Shown here: positions 12,722 to 23,787 of the stretch, piece by piece
Position numbering within the stretch: position 1 is the stretch's first letter
How the letters are laid out: the number at the start of each line of letters is the position of its first letter
Source: Pogonophryne albipinna
Lineage: Eukaryota; Chordata; Actinopteri; Perciformes; Artedidraconidae
Direction: 5' to 3'
Assembly (NCBI GenBank): GCA_028583405.1
Contig: JAPTMU010000089.1
Span: forward strand, 373,501 to 437,500
Length of the DNA: 64,000 nucleotides
Position numbers and translations under genes: made by a program
Notes under the pieces: model-generated
The model's input: only the letters and a program-made list of their open reading frames with translations
Databases searched by the model: none
What the model was told of the DNA's origin: nothing

Positions 12722-14324
12722 GTGAGAGTCTGTTTCTCCTGTGAACTGACCTGAAGAGGATTCAGTGTTTATGTTATCTGATCATCTAAACTAGAGTAAG
12801 AACTTGGTGGGCAGGGTGTTGTTAATGGTGTCCAATATGTTTGAGACCCACTGAGACTGATTTAAACCATCTAAACACTCAGAGAGAAAAATACAGTAAA
12901 TAAACAAAGTAAAGTGTTAAGGATAGTGAGGATAAGACTGCACTCATTAAAACCACGCTACGTGTGGGGTGAGTACCAAACGCTGTCTCCTGGTACTCAT
13001 CTGAGTAACTCACTAAAAAAGTTATGTGAAACCCTGGATATACAGTCTATGGATGCTAACAACAATCCCTGTAACCAGTGCCCTCTCTCCGTCTTGCTCG
13101 CTCACACAAAATGCGCTGTGCCACACGCACACAGAGCCGAGGATGGAGACAACATTTTGAAATTCTTTTTTTCTTCCCACCCTATTTGCGGGTGGATTCA
13201 CCTATACTCATACTTGCCAACCCTCCCGATTTTCGCGGGAAACTTTCACTGCCCTCTCCCGCATTTCTCCCGATTTCTGACAAAATCAGATTTACTCACG
13301 ACTGTTTCCACTCGGACTTTAATAAAGCTACACCATTGTTTAGTTTCCATGGTAGTGCGTCTCTTTAGTAGCGCACGCAACTCAAAGTCTGAGAGGGTGA
13401 GGAAGAAGTCACAGAAAACAGAACAAGAATCTACCCTCTGCTCACTCCTTTCCTGTAAAATACAGGTCCCACACATATGCTCCATCAAGGATGGTGGTAC
13501 AGGCCGCAAGGCATTGCACTTAATAAGCATGTTAATGTTAATCTAACAGCTCCGGCGATCCACTACCCGCGTATAGCTGCAACTTGAAAATGTCAACTTG
13601 ATCGAGATATTTGTGTGACGCTCTGATGCACAAACCTGTCAGCGTTGAGATTCTGCTTCTGTCGTCACTGACGTGCTTTCGTTGAATCAGTAAAGGAAAA
13701 CATCAGCAGCCAGATCTTTACAGTACCTCATATTAAATCAGTGTTTTTCATTTATGTGTATGAACCATGGACTCTGTATGGTACAAACAAGAGACCTCAC
13801 TGCTTCCCCTAGCGGGTTGTCCTCTACAGTTTATGGCTGTCTTCAGTGCACGGGTCTGCGTCCGGGAAGACCCTCACCCGTCTTTACCTCCGAGCCCGTC
13901 TGGTTCAGCATTATTCCCGAGGAGGAGCAGGGTTTTGTGGACCATACTGAGCGAGCATTTGTGTGGCTACTGTGTTTGGTGTTTTGAAAGTTCCGATTTG
14001 ATCCACGATGTACAATAGATGAAGACAAGATGCAAATGATCATGAATAGCCCTTAATGTCTTAATTTAACAATCCTCATACTGGTGTATTGGGTAGCGGG
14101 ATTTCAAAATATCGCAATTTATATTGTGTATCGCAATACAGGTTAAAAATATTGCAATATTATGTTTAGGCCGTATCGTCCAGCCCTAATTTTGATGACG
14201 TGTGAGTTACTATATACGATGAACTTACTGTGTCCAACTTTGAATTATGTTATGAATCCAGACAGGAAGATGTTTTTATTATGTACATATACCTGCGCTA
14301 TAAAGGATGTGTTCATCTCAATAG
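12722..14324 (+). other. Intron with TE fragments
   Basis: Up to 12915 it is the duplicated NLR intron. A stretch near 13205-13290 (CTTGCCAACCCTCCCGATTT, then CTCCCGATTTCTGAC) resembles a repeat common in fish, and 14090-14190 ends in CGTATCGTCCAGCCCTAA, the end of a hAT element rich in TATCGCAATA. Reading frames of up to 210 codons at 12914-13546 show no recognisable domain and no codon-like constraint. Confidence 0.45.
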
Positions 14325-14386
14325 AGGGAAGAGGTCCAGAACAAGAGCTGGAGTGCAGAGAGCCAGTCAGACCAGCACTGTACGAA
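14325..14386 (+). CDS. NLR linker exon preceding FISNA-NACHT
   Basis: A 62-bp segment lies between CTCAATAG and GTAAGTC. Entering in phase 2 it reads GKRSRTRAGVQRASQTSTVR without a stop and leaves one base (A), which combines with CA at 14532-14533 to give Thr and continues with DSGLQEVLDEHR. Both junction phases fit, which is the main support. The peptide is short and basic and I do not recognise a domain. It could be a chance pair of splice sites; RNA evidence would settle it. Confidence 0.5.
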
Positions 14387-14531
14387 GTAAGTCTAAATAT
14401 CTGTCTGCTGGGGTCTTCATGTCTGAAAACAGGATTCTTCCTGGTTTATTTGTTAAAGTAAAGACATTCTTTCTGAACCCTTTTATTTATTTGTTTTATT
14501 TGTATTACTCACATGCTTCCTTCTCCTTCAG

Positions 14532-16338
14532 CAGATAGTGGTCTGCAGGAGGTTTTAGATGAACATCGGATCAGTCTGAGGAGGAGATGTGAACGTGTGA
14601 CTGAAGGAACTGATAAAAGTGAAAACCTCCTCAACAGGATATTCACTGAGCTCTACATCACACAAGGCCTGAGTGAAGAGGTTAATACCCAGCATGAGGT
14701 GAGGCAGCTGGAGACAGCTTCCAAGAAAATGCCCCTCCATGAAACTTCAATCAAGTGCCAGGACATCTTTAAAGCCTTACCTGACCATCAGACTCACATC
14801 AGAGCGGTCCTGACCAACGGAGTCGCTGGAGTTGGAAAAACCTTCTCAGTGCAGAAGTTCACTCTGGACTGGGCCGAGGGTTTGGAAAACCAAGATGTCA
14901 GTCTGGTGATCCCGCTCTCCTTCAGGGAGCTGAACCTGATCAAAGATGAGCAGTACAGTCTTCTCAGGCTGCTCCATGTTTTCCATCCAACCTTACAGAA
15001 GGTCACAGCAGAGCAGCTGGCTGTCTGTAAAGTGCTATTCATCTTTGACGGCCTGGATGAAAGCAGACTTTCTCTGGACTTCAGAAACAATGAGGTTGTG
15101 TCTGATGTCTCACAGAAGTCCTCAGTCAACGTGCTGCTGACAAACCTCATCAGGGGGAAGCTGCTTCCCTCGGCTCTCGTCTGGATAACTTCCAGACCTG
15201 CAGCGGCCAATCAGATCCCTCCTGAGTGTGTGGACAGGGTAACAGAAGTACGAGGGTTCACTGACGCCCAGAAGGAGGAGTACTTCAGGAGGAGATCGAG
15301 TGATGAAGACCTGTCCAGCAGAATCATCTCTCACATCAAGAGCTCCAGGAGCCTCCACATCATGTGTCTGATCCCAGTCTTCTGCTGGATCACTGCTGCA
15401 GTTCTGGACCATATGTTGACTACAGACCAGAGAGGACAGCTGCCCAAGACACTCACTGACATGTACTCACACTTCCTGCTGGTCCAGACCAAGAGGAAGA
15501 AGCAGAAGTATGAAGAGGGACATGAGACGAGTCCACAGCAGCTGACAGAGGCTGACAGGGAGGTTCTTCTGAAGCTGGGGAGGCTGGCGTTTGAACATCT
15601 GGAGAAAGGAGACATCATGTTCTACCAAGAAGACCTGCAGCGCTGTGGTCTTGGTGTCACAGAGGCCTTGGTGCACTCAGGAGTTTGTACACAGATCTTC
15701 AAAAGAGAGAGTGTGATCTTCCAGAAAACAGTCTACTGCTTTGTTCATCTGAGCATTCAGGAGTTTCTGGCTGCAGTCTACTTGCTGCACTGTTACACCA
15801 ACAGAGACACAGAGGTACTGAAGGACTTCCTGCAGGGAGACTATAGCAACAGGTATAACAGTGATCAGGATTACCCATCCCTGGATGTCTTCCTGGAGGG
15901 AGCCATGGAGAAATCTCTCAGAAGTGAAAATGGCCACCTGGACCTGTTTGTCCGCTTTCTCCACGGCCTCTCTCTAGAGTCCAACCAGAGACTCTTAGTA
16001 GGCCTGCTGGGTCGCACAGACAACCGTCCAGAAACCATCCAGAGAGCCATCAACAACCTGAAGAAGGCAAGAAATCCTAAAATCTCTCTTGACAGGAGCA
16101 TCAACATCTTCCACTGTCTGACTGAGATGAAGGACCACTCAGTCCATCAGGAGATCACAGAATTCCTGAAGTCAGAGAACAGATACGAGAAACTATTTGG
16201 GGTCTACTGCTCTTCTCTGGCCTATATGCTGCAGATGTCAGAGGAGGTTCTGGATGATTTGGACCATAAGAAGTACGAAACATCAGAAGAAGGACGACAG
16301 AGAGTGATTCCGGCTTTGGGGAACTGCAGCAAGGCTGT
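14532..16338 (+). CDS. NLRC3-like FISNA-NACHT exon
   Basis: One open exon of 1807 bp encodes about 602 residues. FISNA comes first (EVLDEHRISLRRRC, NLLNRIFTELYITQG, HEVRQLETASKK). The NACHT ATPase follows, with Walker A GVAGVGKT about 97 residues in, Walker B VLFIFDGLDES about 70 later, a sensor-like ALVWITSRP and the winged-helix VHLSIQEFLAA with the conserved His. The C-terminal NOD2-like helical part ends NCSKAV. These are the hallmarks of the expanded teleost NLR-C family, cytosolic pattern-recognition receptors that oligomerise on nucleotide binding. An ATG at 14513 lies in the intron, so I take the acceptor TTCAG at 14531 as the true start. The donor is GTGAGT at 16339. All key residues are present and there is no frame break, so this exon looks functional. 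Confidence 0.93.
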
Positions 16339-17107
16339 GTGAGTCCAGATGTGATTAACTTTATAAACTAATGTAGATATTAAGTTTAGTTTTCGAATAA
16401 ACACTATACAACTTGTTGCTGTTTCAAATACTGTGACAGCAACATGTAATTATTCTAATAATTAAAAATGTTTCAGTTTTTTCTTTTCTTCATTTTTCTT
16501 AAGGACTTATGATTTATCACAGCAACTTTTGATCACAACATACAGCAGTATTTCACAGATATCAGTGAATGCAGTAAAGTTATTATTACATCACTGCAGT
16601 TTCTTAATAGTTAAATCAGACACAGAGTAATATCTGATTTATGTTGACTCTTTTAAAACAAGACCTACATAATCCCACCAATAACAGAGGTCAGATTGTG
16701 TTTTAACGCTGATACATAGATAACATCTTTTTCATGGTGTTTTGTTGAAAATAATGGAAACGTATTGGTTTGTTCAATATGTTTGTGTGCATTATACATT
16801 CTTAGATGCTTTGAGAAACACATTATGCATTCATTGTCATGCACATCCAAATATATTAACATTTCATTATGTAAATCTCTTCTTTGTCGATTTGTTTAAT
16901 TTCTGTTCACTGACAGCAGAAGGTAGGTCTGACGTGACAAACATGGGATCAGATCACACTGAAAACTCAATGAAATATTAATTGTACTAACATCAGAGTT
17001 ATTAAAAAAATTATATTCAAAATGTTTTTTCAACAAATGCATGAAGTAAATGTAATGTTTCCCCTTGTTTTATAATAACATATGCTGTAATATATGTGTC
17101 ATTGTAG
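16339..17107 (+). other. Intron between NACHT and first LRR exon
   Basis: AT-rich, with no repeat or ORF that I can identify. It ends with the ATTGTAG acceptor at 17107. Confidence 0.6.
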
Positions 17108-17281
17108 ATTTCCTAACTGTGGAATCTCAGACTCTGACTGTGAAGTCGTGGCCTCCGCTCTGAAGTCCGACCCCTCCCATCTGAGAGAGCTGAACCTGAG
17201 TGGCAACAAGCTGCAGGATTCAGGAGTGGAGATGCTGAGTTCTGGACTAAAGAGTCCAAACTGTAAACTGGAGACTCTCAG
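17108..17281 (+). CDS. LRR exon 1 (174 bp, phase 2)
   Basis: The exon starts after ATTGTAG and ends before GTCAGA. GT from the NACHT exon plus its first A makes Val, then [20 protein letters not shown] follows. It encodes two ribonuclease-inhibitor-type leucine-rich repeats: [20 protein letters not shown], then [20 protein letters not shown], then [10 protein letters not shown]. In teleost NLR-C proteins the first repeat after NACHT is usually of this divergent type (C-G-I/L-S-D/[11 protein letters not shown]), distinct from the repeats further on. Its position and sequence therefore both mark it as the first LRR exon. Confidence 0.88.
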
Positions 17282-17825
17282 GTCAGATCACTGGCTGTAG
17301 TTCATGTAGATTTTTATTTATTTATCATTTATATTATTTCTAATTCCAGAGTTTAGTACTAAGAATACAAAGACCTTTAAAATATTTTATATTTCTTTCT
17401 AAATGGCTGAATATTTTAAAGAATAACAAAAATCAGAGAAAGTAAATGTGTGACTCTGAAATCCAACCGCTCTCATCTGAGATATCTTTTCAGCCTTCAC
17501 TCTCACTGTGCTCCATGAGTCAGTGAAGATGCTGTCAGTACTGATGAGCTGTGAGGGAAACGAATGAGGTCAAATATGTTGCTGAGAAAAACTGCTGCAG
17601 AGAATTTGAGCTTATCAATTGTTTTGAATATACATAATTTGACGTATATGGAGGGTGGTGAGGGTGGTTGGTTCAAGGATTAAACAGTCAACGCAGTGGA
17701 TTTAAAGATGAGCACATGGAGGCAGGAGTTCCAGATCATTGTTTTTATTGTAATTTGTTGATTCTTGTTTGTCTTAATTGTTGTCTGGTTGATCTGGTAG
17801 GAAAGTACAACACATCTTAGTTAGT
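17282..17825 (+). other. Intron sequence before the LTR element
   Basis: Nothing identifiable up to the LTR element. A LRR-like scrap near 17455-17485 (GAAATCCAACCGCTCTCATC, then TGAGATA) resembles the KSN-P-S-H-L-R part of the repeats and may be the remnant of a lost LRR exon. Confidence 0.4.
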
Positions 17826-17830
17826 TCAAA

Positions 17831-18196
17831 TGTCAGGGTTGAGCGAAGCAGGCAGGACCCAAACGCAGATTTCACAGAAAAAACACCTTCATTCCAAGGT
17901 CAAATGGAAACAAAACAGAACTCTTCCCCGTGAACACAGTCAAGACACACAAGGAAATAACAAAGACAGACAGAAGAACCAGAACTTAAATACACACAAG
18001 ACTAATCAAAGAAACAAGAGACAGGTGAGGAGGGAGGAGAAAACACAGGGGGAACAAGGTGAACACAATCGGGTAATCAGACAGGAGGGAACACAGACAG
18101 AAAGCAACAGGCAAGACAGGGGGTGAACACTTTTCAAAATAAAACAGGAAACCAAAGACAGAAAAAGACAAGACAAAACAAAACTCAGACAGACAT
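17831..18196 (-). repeat. LTR of element 1 (3' LTR in element orientation)
   Basis: About 365 bp, closely matching 21037-21401 from TGTCAGGGTTGAGCGAAGC through AAGACAAGACAAAAC. The inner border is blurred near 18190. Confidence 0.85.
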
Positions 18197-21019
18197 CCTG
18201 GGGCAAAGCAGAAGCTGAGAAGGGGGACTCGGGCGGACGGCCCGGGGGAACAGCAGAAGCCGAGAGGCACTCAGGGGGCCGGGCTCGAGGGCGAAGGCCA
18301 CGGCTGGGGAACTCAGGGGGCCGGGCACAAGGATGGGCAGGAGCTGGTGGAACCCCTGGCGGGTCAGGCGTGGACGGGACCCTGGACGGAACATGGGCTG
18401 GTGTCAGTGGGACCCACGACGGAGCAAGGGCTGGTGTCGATGGGACCCCAAACAGGACAGGACATGGTGTTGGCAGGAAACCCGGCGGAGCACGTGTCGG
18501 CGGGACCCCCAACAGGACAGGATATGGTGTTGGCAGGAAACCCGGCGGAGCAGGTGTCGGCGGGACCCCCAACAGGACAGGATCTGGTGTTGGCAGGAAA
18601 TCCGGCAGAGCAGGTGTCGGCTGGACCCCAACGAAACAGGTGTTGGCGGGACCATCGGCGGGACAGGTGTCGGCGGGACCCCCAACAGGTCAGGGCACGG
18701 AGTTGGCAGGACTCCCAACGGAACCCCCAACGGAAAAGGACATGGGGTTAGCAGGACTCTCAATGGAACCCCCAACGACACAGGACATGGAGTTGGCAGG
18801 ACCCCCGACGAAACAGGTGTCGGCTGGACCTCCAACGGCACCAGACATAGGGTTGGCAGGACCCCCGGCAGAAGAGTAGTCGGCGGGGCCTCCAACGGCA
18901 CAGGACATAGGGTTGGCAAGACCCCCGGCAGAAGAGTAGTCGGAGGGACCTCCAATGGCACAGGACATAGGGTTGGCAGGACCCCTAGCGGAACCTCCAA
19001 CGGCACAGGACATAGGGTTGGCAGGACCCCCGGCAGAGGAGGAGTAGTCGGCGGGGCCTCCAACGGCACAGGACATAGGGTTGGCAGGACCCCCGGCAGA
19101 AGAGTAGTCGGCAGGACTAGGGCTGAACGATTAATCGATTTTAAATCGAAATCGCGATTTGAAATGATGCGATTATCAAATCGCAAAGCCTGCGATTTAA
19201 AAAAATAAATAAAAATTGTACAATTTTTTTTTTTTTTACAATTTTTTTTTTTTTCTTTTGTGTCAGTCATCCACACCAATCAGAAGTGCTGTGCTCCACA
19301 TGTACCATCCATTGTTAATCAATCAGAAGTGGCCCATGATAGAAGGTGATAGACAGATTGATCCAATCACCTGCCAAGTATTTTTGAAAGTGCCTGCCCT
19401 TTCCAAATGGCTTCCAATGGAGCTTTCCTAGATGGTTTGCTGAAACAAACCATCTGAGTCAGGTTAGTAATGCTCCATCACATGTTTTACATCTATTACA
19501 GGGTGAATCTTAAACTGAAGCTTGACTTTAAAGCAACCCAACGGAAGTTTCATGTAAGTTTAGTTCTTTTACTCGTAGCTCGGGCTGCAGGGGTGCTAGA
19601 GATGGGAGTACGTTAATACGACCTTCCTAGCCGGAGTTATGGCCACATTTTACAATAAACTTACGTTGGGTCACTTAAAAACAAATATCGCAATTCGAAT
19701 CGCAATCGCAATATTTGTCAGAAAAATCGCAATTAGATTTTTTCCCAAAATCGTGCAGCCCTAGACAGGACCCCCATCGAAACAGGGCATGGGGTTGGCA
19801 GGACCCCCGGTAGAACAGCAGTCGGCAGGACCCCCAACGGGGCAGGACATAGAGTAGAGACTTGAGTAGGGACTAGAGAAGGGACTTCACTAGGGACTGG
19901 AGAGGGGACTTGAGATGGAACTGGAGAGGGAACTTGAGAGGGGACTCGAGAGGGGACTCGAGAGAGGGCTTGAGGCTTGAGAGGGAACTCGAGAGGTGAC
20001 TCGAGAGGTGACTCGAGAGGGGACTCGAGAGGATACTCGAGAGGAGACTCGAGAGGAGACTTGAGAGGGAACTTGAGAGGGAACTCGAGAGGGGACTTGA
20101 AAGGGAACTCGAGAGGAGACTCGAGAGGGGACTAGAGAGGTGTCTCGAGAGGAAACTTGAGAGGGAACTTGTGAGGTGACTCGAGAAGGGACTGGAGAGG
20201 GGACTTGAGTCGGTCGGTACGCCGACAGGACACAGGGAGCTGGAGTCGGCCGGAATGCCGACAGGACACGGGCAGCTGGCGTCGGCCGGAGAGCCAACAG
20301 GAGATGAGGTGGTGGAGTCGGCCGGTACGTCGACAGGACACGGGGAGCTGGAGTGGGCCGGACCACCGACAGGACACGAGGGGCTGGAGAGGACCGAACC
20401 ACTGACATAACACGGGGGGCTGGCGTCGGCCGGGGGGCCAGTACTGGAGCCAAAACTGGAGCCGGACCCATGGCTGCTGGGGCCGGAACCATGGCTGCTG
20501 GGGCCAGAACTGAGGCTGGAACCATGGCTGCTGGGGCCGGAACCATGGCTGCTGGGGCCGGAACCATGGCTGCTGGGGCTGGAACCATGGCTGCTGGGGC
20601 CAGAACTGGAGCCCAAAGCATGGCTTCTGGGGCTCGGGCTGCTAGCCTGGACTTGCGACTCCTTCTCTTAGGAGCCTTTTGGAGGCTCCGTGGACCTCCA
20701 AAAGCCAGACGAGTACCCGAGAACGGCTCCTGGACAGGAGCAGGAAATGGGGAAGAAGCAGGGGTTGACTCCAGACGGAACACACCGAGACATATGGTGT
20801 CAGGCTGGGAATTGGGAGGCAGGGGGCTAGCAGGCCGGGAACAGGTTTGACCTCAAAGCTACCAAAAAAGTCCTCCACCCACTCGGGTAGCAACTCCCTC
20901 AACCAGGGCCTTGAGGTTATCTCCTGGCGTGCCGCAGAAATAACTGTCTGCCTATCTTCACGACTGGAGGCATATCGAAAGTCATTCCTCAAGCATGTTA
21001 AATTGTCTGCTGGGTCCAT
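18197..21019 (-). pseudogene. Proline/serine-rich repeat protein of LTR element 1
   Basis: The frame starts at the ATG at 21019 (MDPADNLTCLRNDF) and has a helical N-terminal domain (RPWLRELLPEWVEDFFGSFE). A frame shift near 20790 is followed by the block GTRLAFGGPRSLQKAPKRRS and a basic stretch. Then come three repeat blocks in order: AAMVPAP repeats (about 20640-20450), RPTPAPRVLS repeats (20450-20210) and SRVPSQVPS repeats (20210-19880). After the hAT insertion the block PTTLLPGVLPTLCPVPLE continues to about 18350. The same order of blocks is found in the LTR element at 56016-59136. The N-terminal part may be Gag-like by position; no function is known. The frame shift and the insertion make it a pseudogene. 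Confidence 0.6.
19118..19763. mobile_element. hAT MITE inserted in LTR element 1
   Basis: The ends are TAGGGCTGAACGAT and, on the other strand, TAGGGCTGCACGAT. The flanks GGCAGGAC (19110-19117) and GACAGGAC (19764-19771) form an 8-bp duplication with one mismatch. Stretches of ATCGAAATCGCGATTTG repeat near both ends. No coding sequence. Confidence 0.85.
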
Positions 21020-21036
21020 TCTTGGTTAATTCCTTC

Positions 21037-21401
21037 TGTCAGGGTTGAGCGAAGCAGGCAGGACCCAAATGCAGATTTCACAGAAAAAACACCTTTATTC
21101 CAAGGTCAAATGGAAACAAAACAGAACTCTTCCCCGTGAACACAGTCAAGACACACAAGGAACTAACAAAGACAGACAGAAAAACCAGAACTTAAATACA
21201 CACAAGACTAATCAAAGAAACAAGAGACAGGTGAGGAGGGAGGATAAAACACAGGGGCACAAGGTGAACACAATCGGGTAATCAGACAGGAGGGAACACA
21301 GACAGAAAGCAACAGGCAAGACAGGGGGTGAACACTTTTCAAAATAAAACAGGAAACCAAAGACAGAAAAAGACAAGACAAAACACAGACAGATCGTGAC
21401 A
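21037..21401 (-). repeat. LTR of element 1 (5' LTR in element orientation)
   Basis: 365 bp running from TGTCAGGG to CGTGACA, followed by the TCAAA duplication. The start codon of the element ORF lies 18 bp away. Confidence 0.87.
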
Positions 21402-21406
21402 TCAAA

Positions 21407-22134
21407 CATAACGTTCATACTTCAAATTATATACCAGCAAAGCAGTTATCTGTTTACATTATTATATGTAATGTAGAAATAAAGTAACCAAATGCAATCC
21501 AAACGGTACAGAAAATAGGGAGGTAAACTACTCAAGCTGCTATGAACATACAATACAAAGGAAAGGAACACGTACTGATTATTTACTCAGACAAACAATT
21601 GGTTCTCAGGAGCTGCATGAGGCCAGCCAGTTTCTTTGTTCATGGGGGAAAGGATTTGCCACAGGTGAGCAGGAGGAGGGAGCAGGTAGAGGGAGGCCGG
21701 AGTGGGAGAGGGATTTTCCACATCATTGCTGACATTAAAACCATTTTGAGCTCTGAACCGATTATTAAACCTTACCAGGGTAACAGGGTTTAGTCTAAAC
21801 CGGATAAAAGGGGTGCTGCGCCCTCTTACTGTCAGCGTGCGCGTGCATACCAACATGCTGATTTTCCCAGTAAAATGTTAAAGTAATGCCAGAAAACCAT
21901 ATTTCTGTTCGTCAAGAACTGTATAATTACTCCAAAAATATGAAAATGGTGTCAAAAAGAGCATCAGTCTGCAGCAGGTTTACACTGAAACTGAGATTTC
22001 TGTGATTATTTTACTGTCCTTTTTTCTGGAAAGGAAGTAAAGATACTGTAACTCTGGAATTATTTGTTGTTTGAGGTGCAGTATATGACTCAGCAGCTTT
22101 AAGACATGAAGACACTATTATTTTCCCCTTCGCT
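21407..22134 (+). other. Intron sequence without recognised feature
   Basis: No domain-bearing ORF and no repeat boundary could be found here. Reading frames of 83-89 codons near 21540-21856 on both strands are unrecognised. Confidence 0.5.
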
Positions 22135-22694
22135 CTAACCTGTTAAATCCCATCCCAACGCATCATCTGCAGGAAACAGCGTCTGAGGGCTACTTAATAT
22201 TTAATAAACTATGAATGTTTCATATCCATGTAACGGGGATAAACTCAGCTAATTGATTTTTTTTTTTTTTTTTGCAAAACAAATCACAAAGCTAAAGCTG
22301 AGCCTCGGAATTAGCCCCGAGCGAAAAAATGCTAACGCCGTTTGCACAGAAAACACAGTATAACACCCTTATTACTTATCGTAACTGCATAGCCCCCACT
22401 TCACAATGATAACGTTGGTGTGTATGTGGAAATTCTCCTTCGATTCTATTGGCTCTAACGGTTAAAAAGAGATGTCGATCATCAAAATCAACCAATGGGT
22501 TCCAGAGAAACGGCAAAAACGCCCATTTCCACCCAAATGACCCCAGAGGTGGAGTTGTTTTTGCTAAACCTCTCTAAAAAGGTCAAATGTCACTTGTTTT
22601 GCATCAATCTTGATACAGGGTACTTATTTTATGTTGTACTTTGGATTCCTAAAGCTTTTAGTCTATTAACCCATCATTCAAGGGTGGTTTTCAC

Positions 22695-23240
22695 CAGTGC
22701 TTGAATTGGGCCGGTACTCACTGGTACGCAGTACCGGCACTTCTGATTTTCACCCATGTGGTACCGGCAAGGTGCCGGTACTCAGTAAAATGCCGGTACT
22801 GAGCCGCCGACTGGTTTTCGGACCCCCCCAGACCCCCCCAATAAAGCAAAACTGCACGTTTCAGAGTGGCCTTTTATTGTGGCCAGCCTAAGGCACACCT
22901 GTGCAATAATCATGCTGTCTAATCAGCATCTTGATATGCCACACCTGTGAGGTGGGATGGATTATCTCGGCAAAGGAGAAGTGCTCACTATCACAGATTT
23001 TTCAAGATTTGTGAACAATATTTGAGAGAAATGGTTATTTTGTGTATATAGAAAATGTTTTAGATCTTTGAGTTCATCTCATGAAAAATGGGAGCAAAAA
23101 CAAAAGTGTTGCATTTATATTTGTGTTCAGTGTATATGACTTTGAGCCAAATACTTGTTTTTGGGCTGTATAAATAAATTTACATGAAAAAGTTGCTGAT
23201 TTAGAGTACTGGCATCTTTTTTATTCCCATTCAAGCACTG
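22695..23240. mobile_element. hAT element nested in the TTAA element
   Basis: The ends CAGTGCTTGAAT and, on the other strand, CAGTGCTTGAATGGG are flanked by the 8-bp duplication GTTTTCAC at 22687-22694 and 23241-23248. The copy of the host element at 27320-28493 has an uninterrupted GTTTTCAC at this point. It has GGTACTCACTGGTACGCAG-type sequence on the left and contains the conserved repeat at 22869-23140. Confidence 0.9.
22869..23140. repeat. High-copy conserved repeat, family not assigned
   Basis: Begins CCTTTTATTGTGGCCAGCCT and ends near GTGTTCAGTGTA. Nearly the same sequence lies at 47616-47880, also inside a hAT element. I have seen this sequence as a widespread repeat in fish genomes but cannot name the family with certainty. 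Confidence 0.6.
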
Positions 23241-23613
23241 GTTTTCACTATAAGTAAAAAATTATTTTTGGACGGACACTATAATTTACAGTTTTTTACT
23301 ATGTTCAATCTGAATTTTCTTTAAAATAAAAAACATCTCTATTGATTCTGACTCTTCTAAATTCAACTCACAGGTTTATCATTACTTTGAGAAGAAAGAT
23401 TATTAATTTTCCCCTTTTAGAAGTGTAGTTATGGTCATTTGTTCTGGAAATGTCATTTTTGAGCCTGAGACCTGAAAAACAGGGATGGGGTTCAACAGGT
23501 TAATGAAAGTAGGCGGGGCCAGAAGTTAGCGCCGTTTCTAGAAAAACCCCTGCTCAAGTTTTTTCAAACGGGAACATTGTTTTCTAAAGTTACATCATGT
23601 GTTCTTTATTCAG

Positions 23614-23787
23614 ACTGAAGCGCAGCAGGTTGTCAGAGATCAGCTGTTCTGCTCTGATCTCAGCTCTGAAGTCCAACCCCTCCCATCTGAGACTTCTGGA
23701 CCTGAGTTACAACGATCTGCAGGATTCAGGAGTGGAGCTGCTGAGAGATCTTCTGGAGAGTCCAAACTGCGGACTGGAGACTCTCAT
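23614..23787 (+). CDS. LRR exon 2 (174 bp, phase 2)
   Basis: The exon starts after TTTATTCAG and ends before GTCAGT. It encodes two RI-type repeats: [20 protein letters not shown], then [20 protein letters not shown], then [10 protein letters not shown]. It ends in AT instead of the usual AG, so the junction codon becomes ATA (Ile) or similar rather than Arg. The exon is otherwise intact, and the next exon follows in the same phase after 776 bp. Confidence 0.85.

Larger units (their letters stand above)
17831..21401 (-). mobile_element. Non-autonomous LTR retrotransposon with proline-rich repeat ORF (element 1)
   Basis: Direct repeats of about 365 bp (17831-18196 and 21037-21401) begin TGTCAGGGTTGAGCG, and the right copy ends CGTGACA. 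The element is flanked by the 5-bp duplication TCAAA at 17826-17830 and 21402-21406. Coding orientation is minus: a reading frame starts MDPAD 18 bp inside the right-hand LTR and runs into tandem-repeat blocks. There is no protease, RT or integrase. A hAT element interrupts it at 19118-19763. The inner end of the left LTR is altered (no clear TGACA), so the copy has decayed. Confidence 0.87.
22139..23499. mobile_element. TTAA-target element (piggyBac-like), copy 1
   Basis: The inverted ends are CCTGTTAAATCCCATCCC on the left and, read on the other strand, CCTGTTGAACCCCATCCC on the right. The flanks are CTAA (22135-22138, one base from TTAA) and TTAA (23500-23503). The family is shared with 27320-28493, which aligns along its length apart from the nested hAT at 22695-23240. 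TTAA targets with ends starting CC(C/T) are typical of piggyBac. No transposase remains. Confidence 0.78.

Noticed and set aside
12914..13546. 210-codon frame as a gene
   Set aside because: No domain, no splice context, and it overlaps a dispersed fish repeat near 13205-13290.
14794..15210. 138-codon minus-strand frame
   Set aside because: Antisense of the NACHT exon, which has clear protein-level conservation on the plus strand.
18333..20850. Gly/Arg-rich plus-strand proteins
   Set aside because: They are the antisense of the proline-rich frame of the LTR element; the element orientation and the ATG beside the LTR favour the minus strand.
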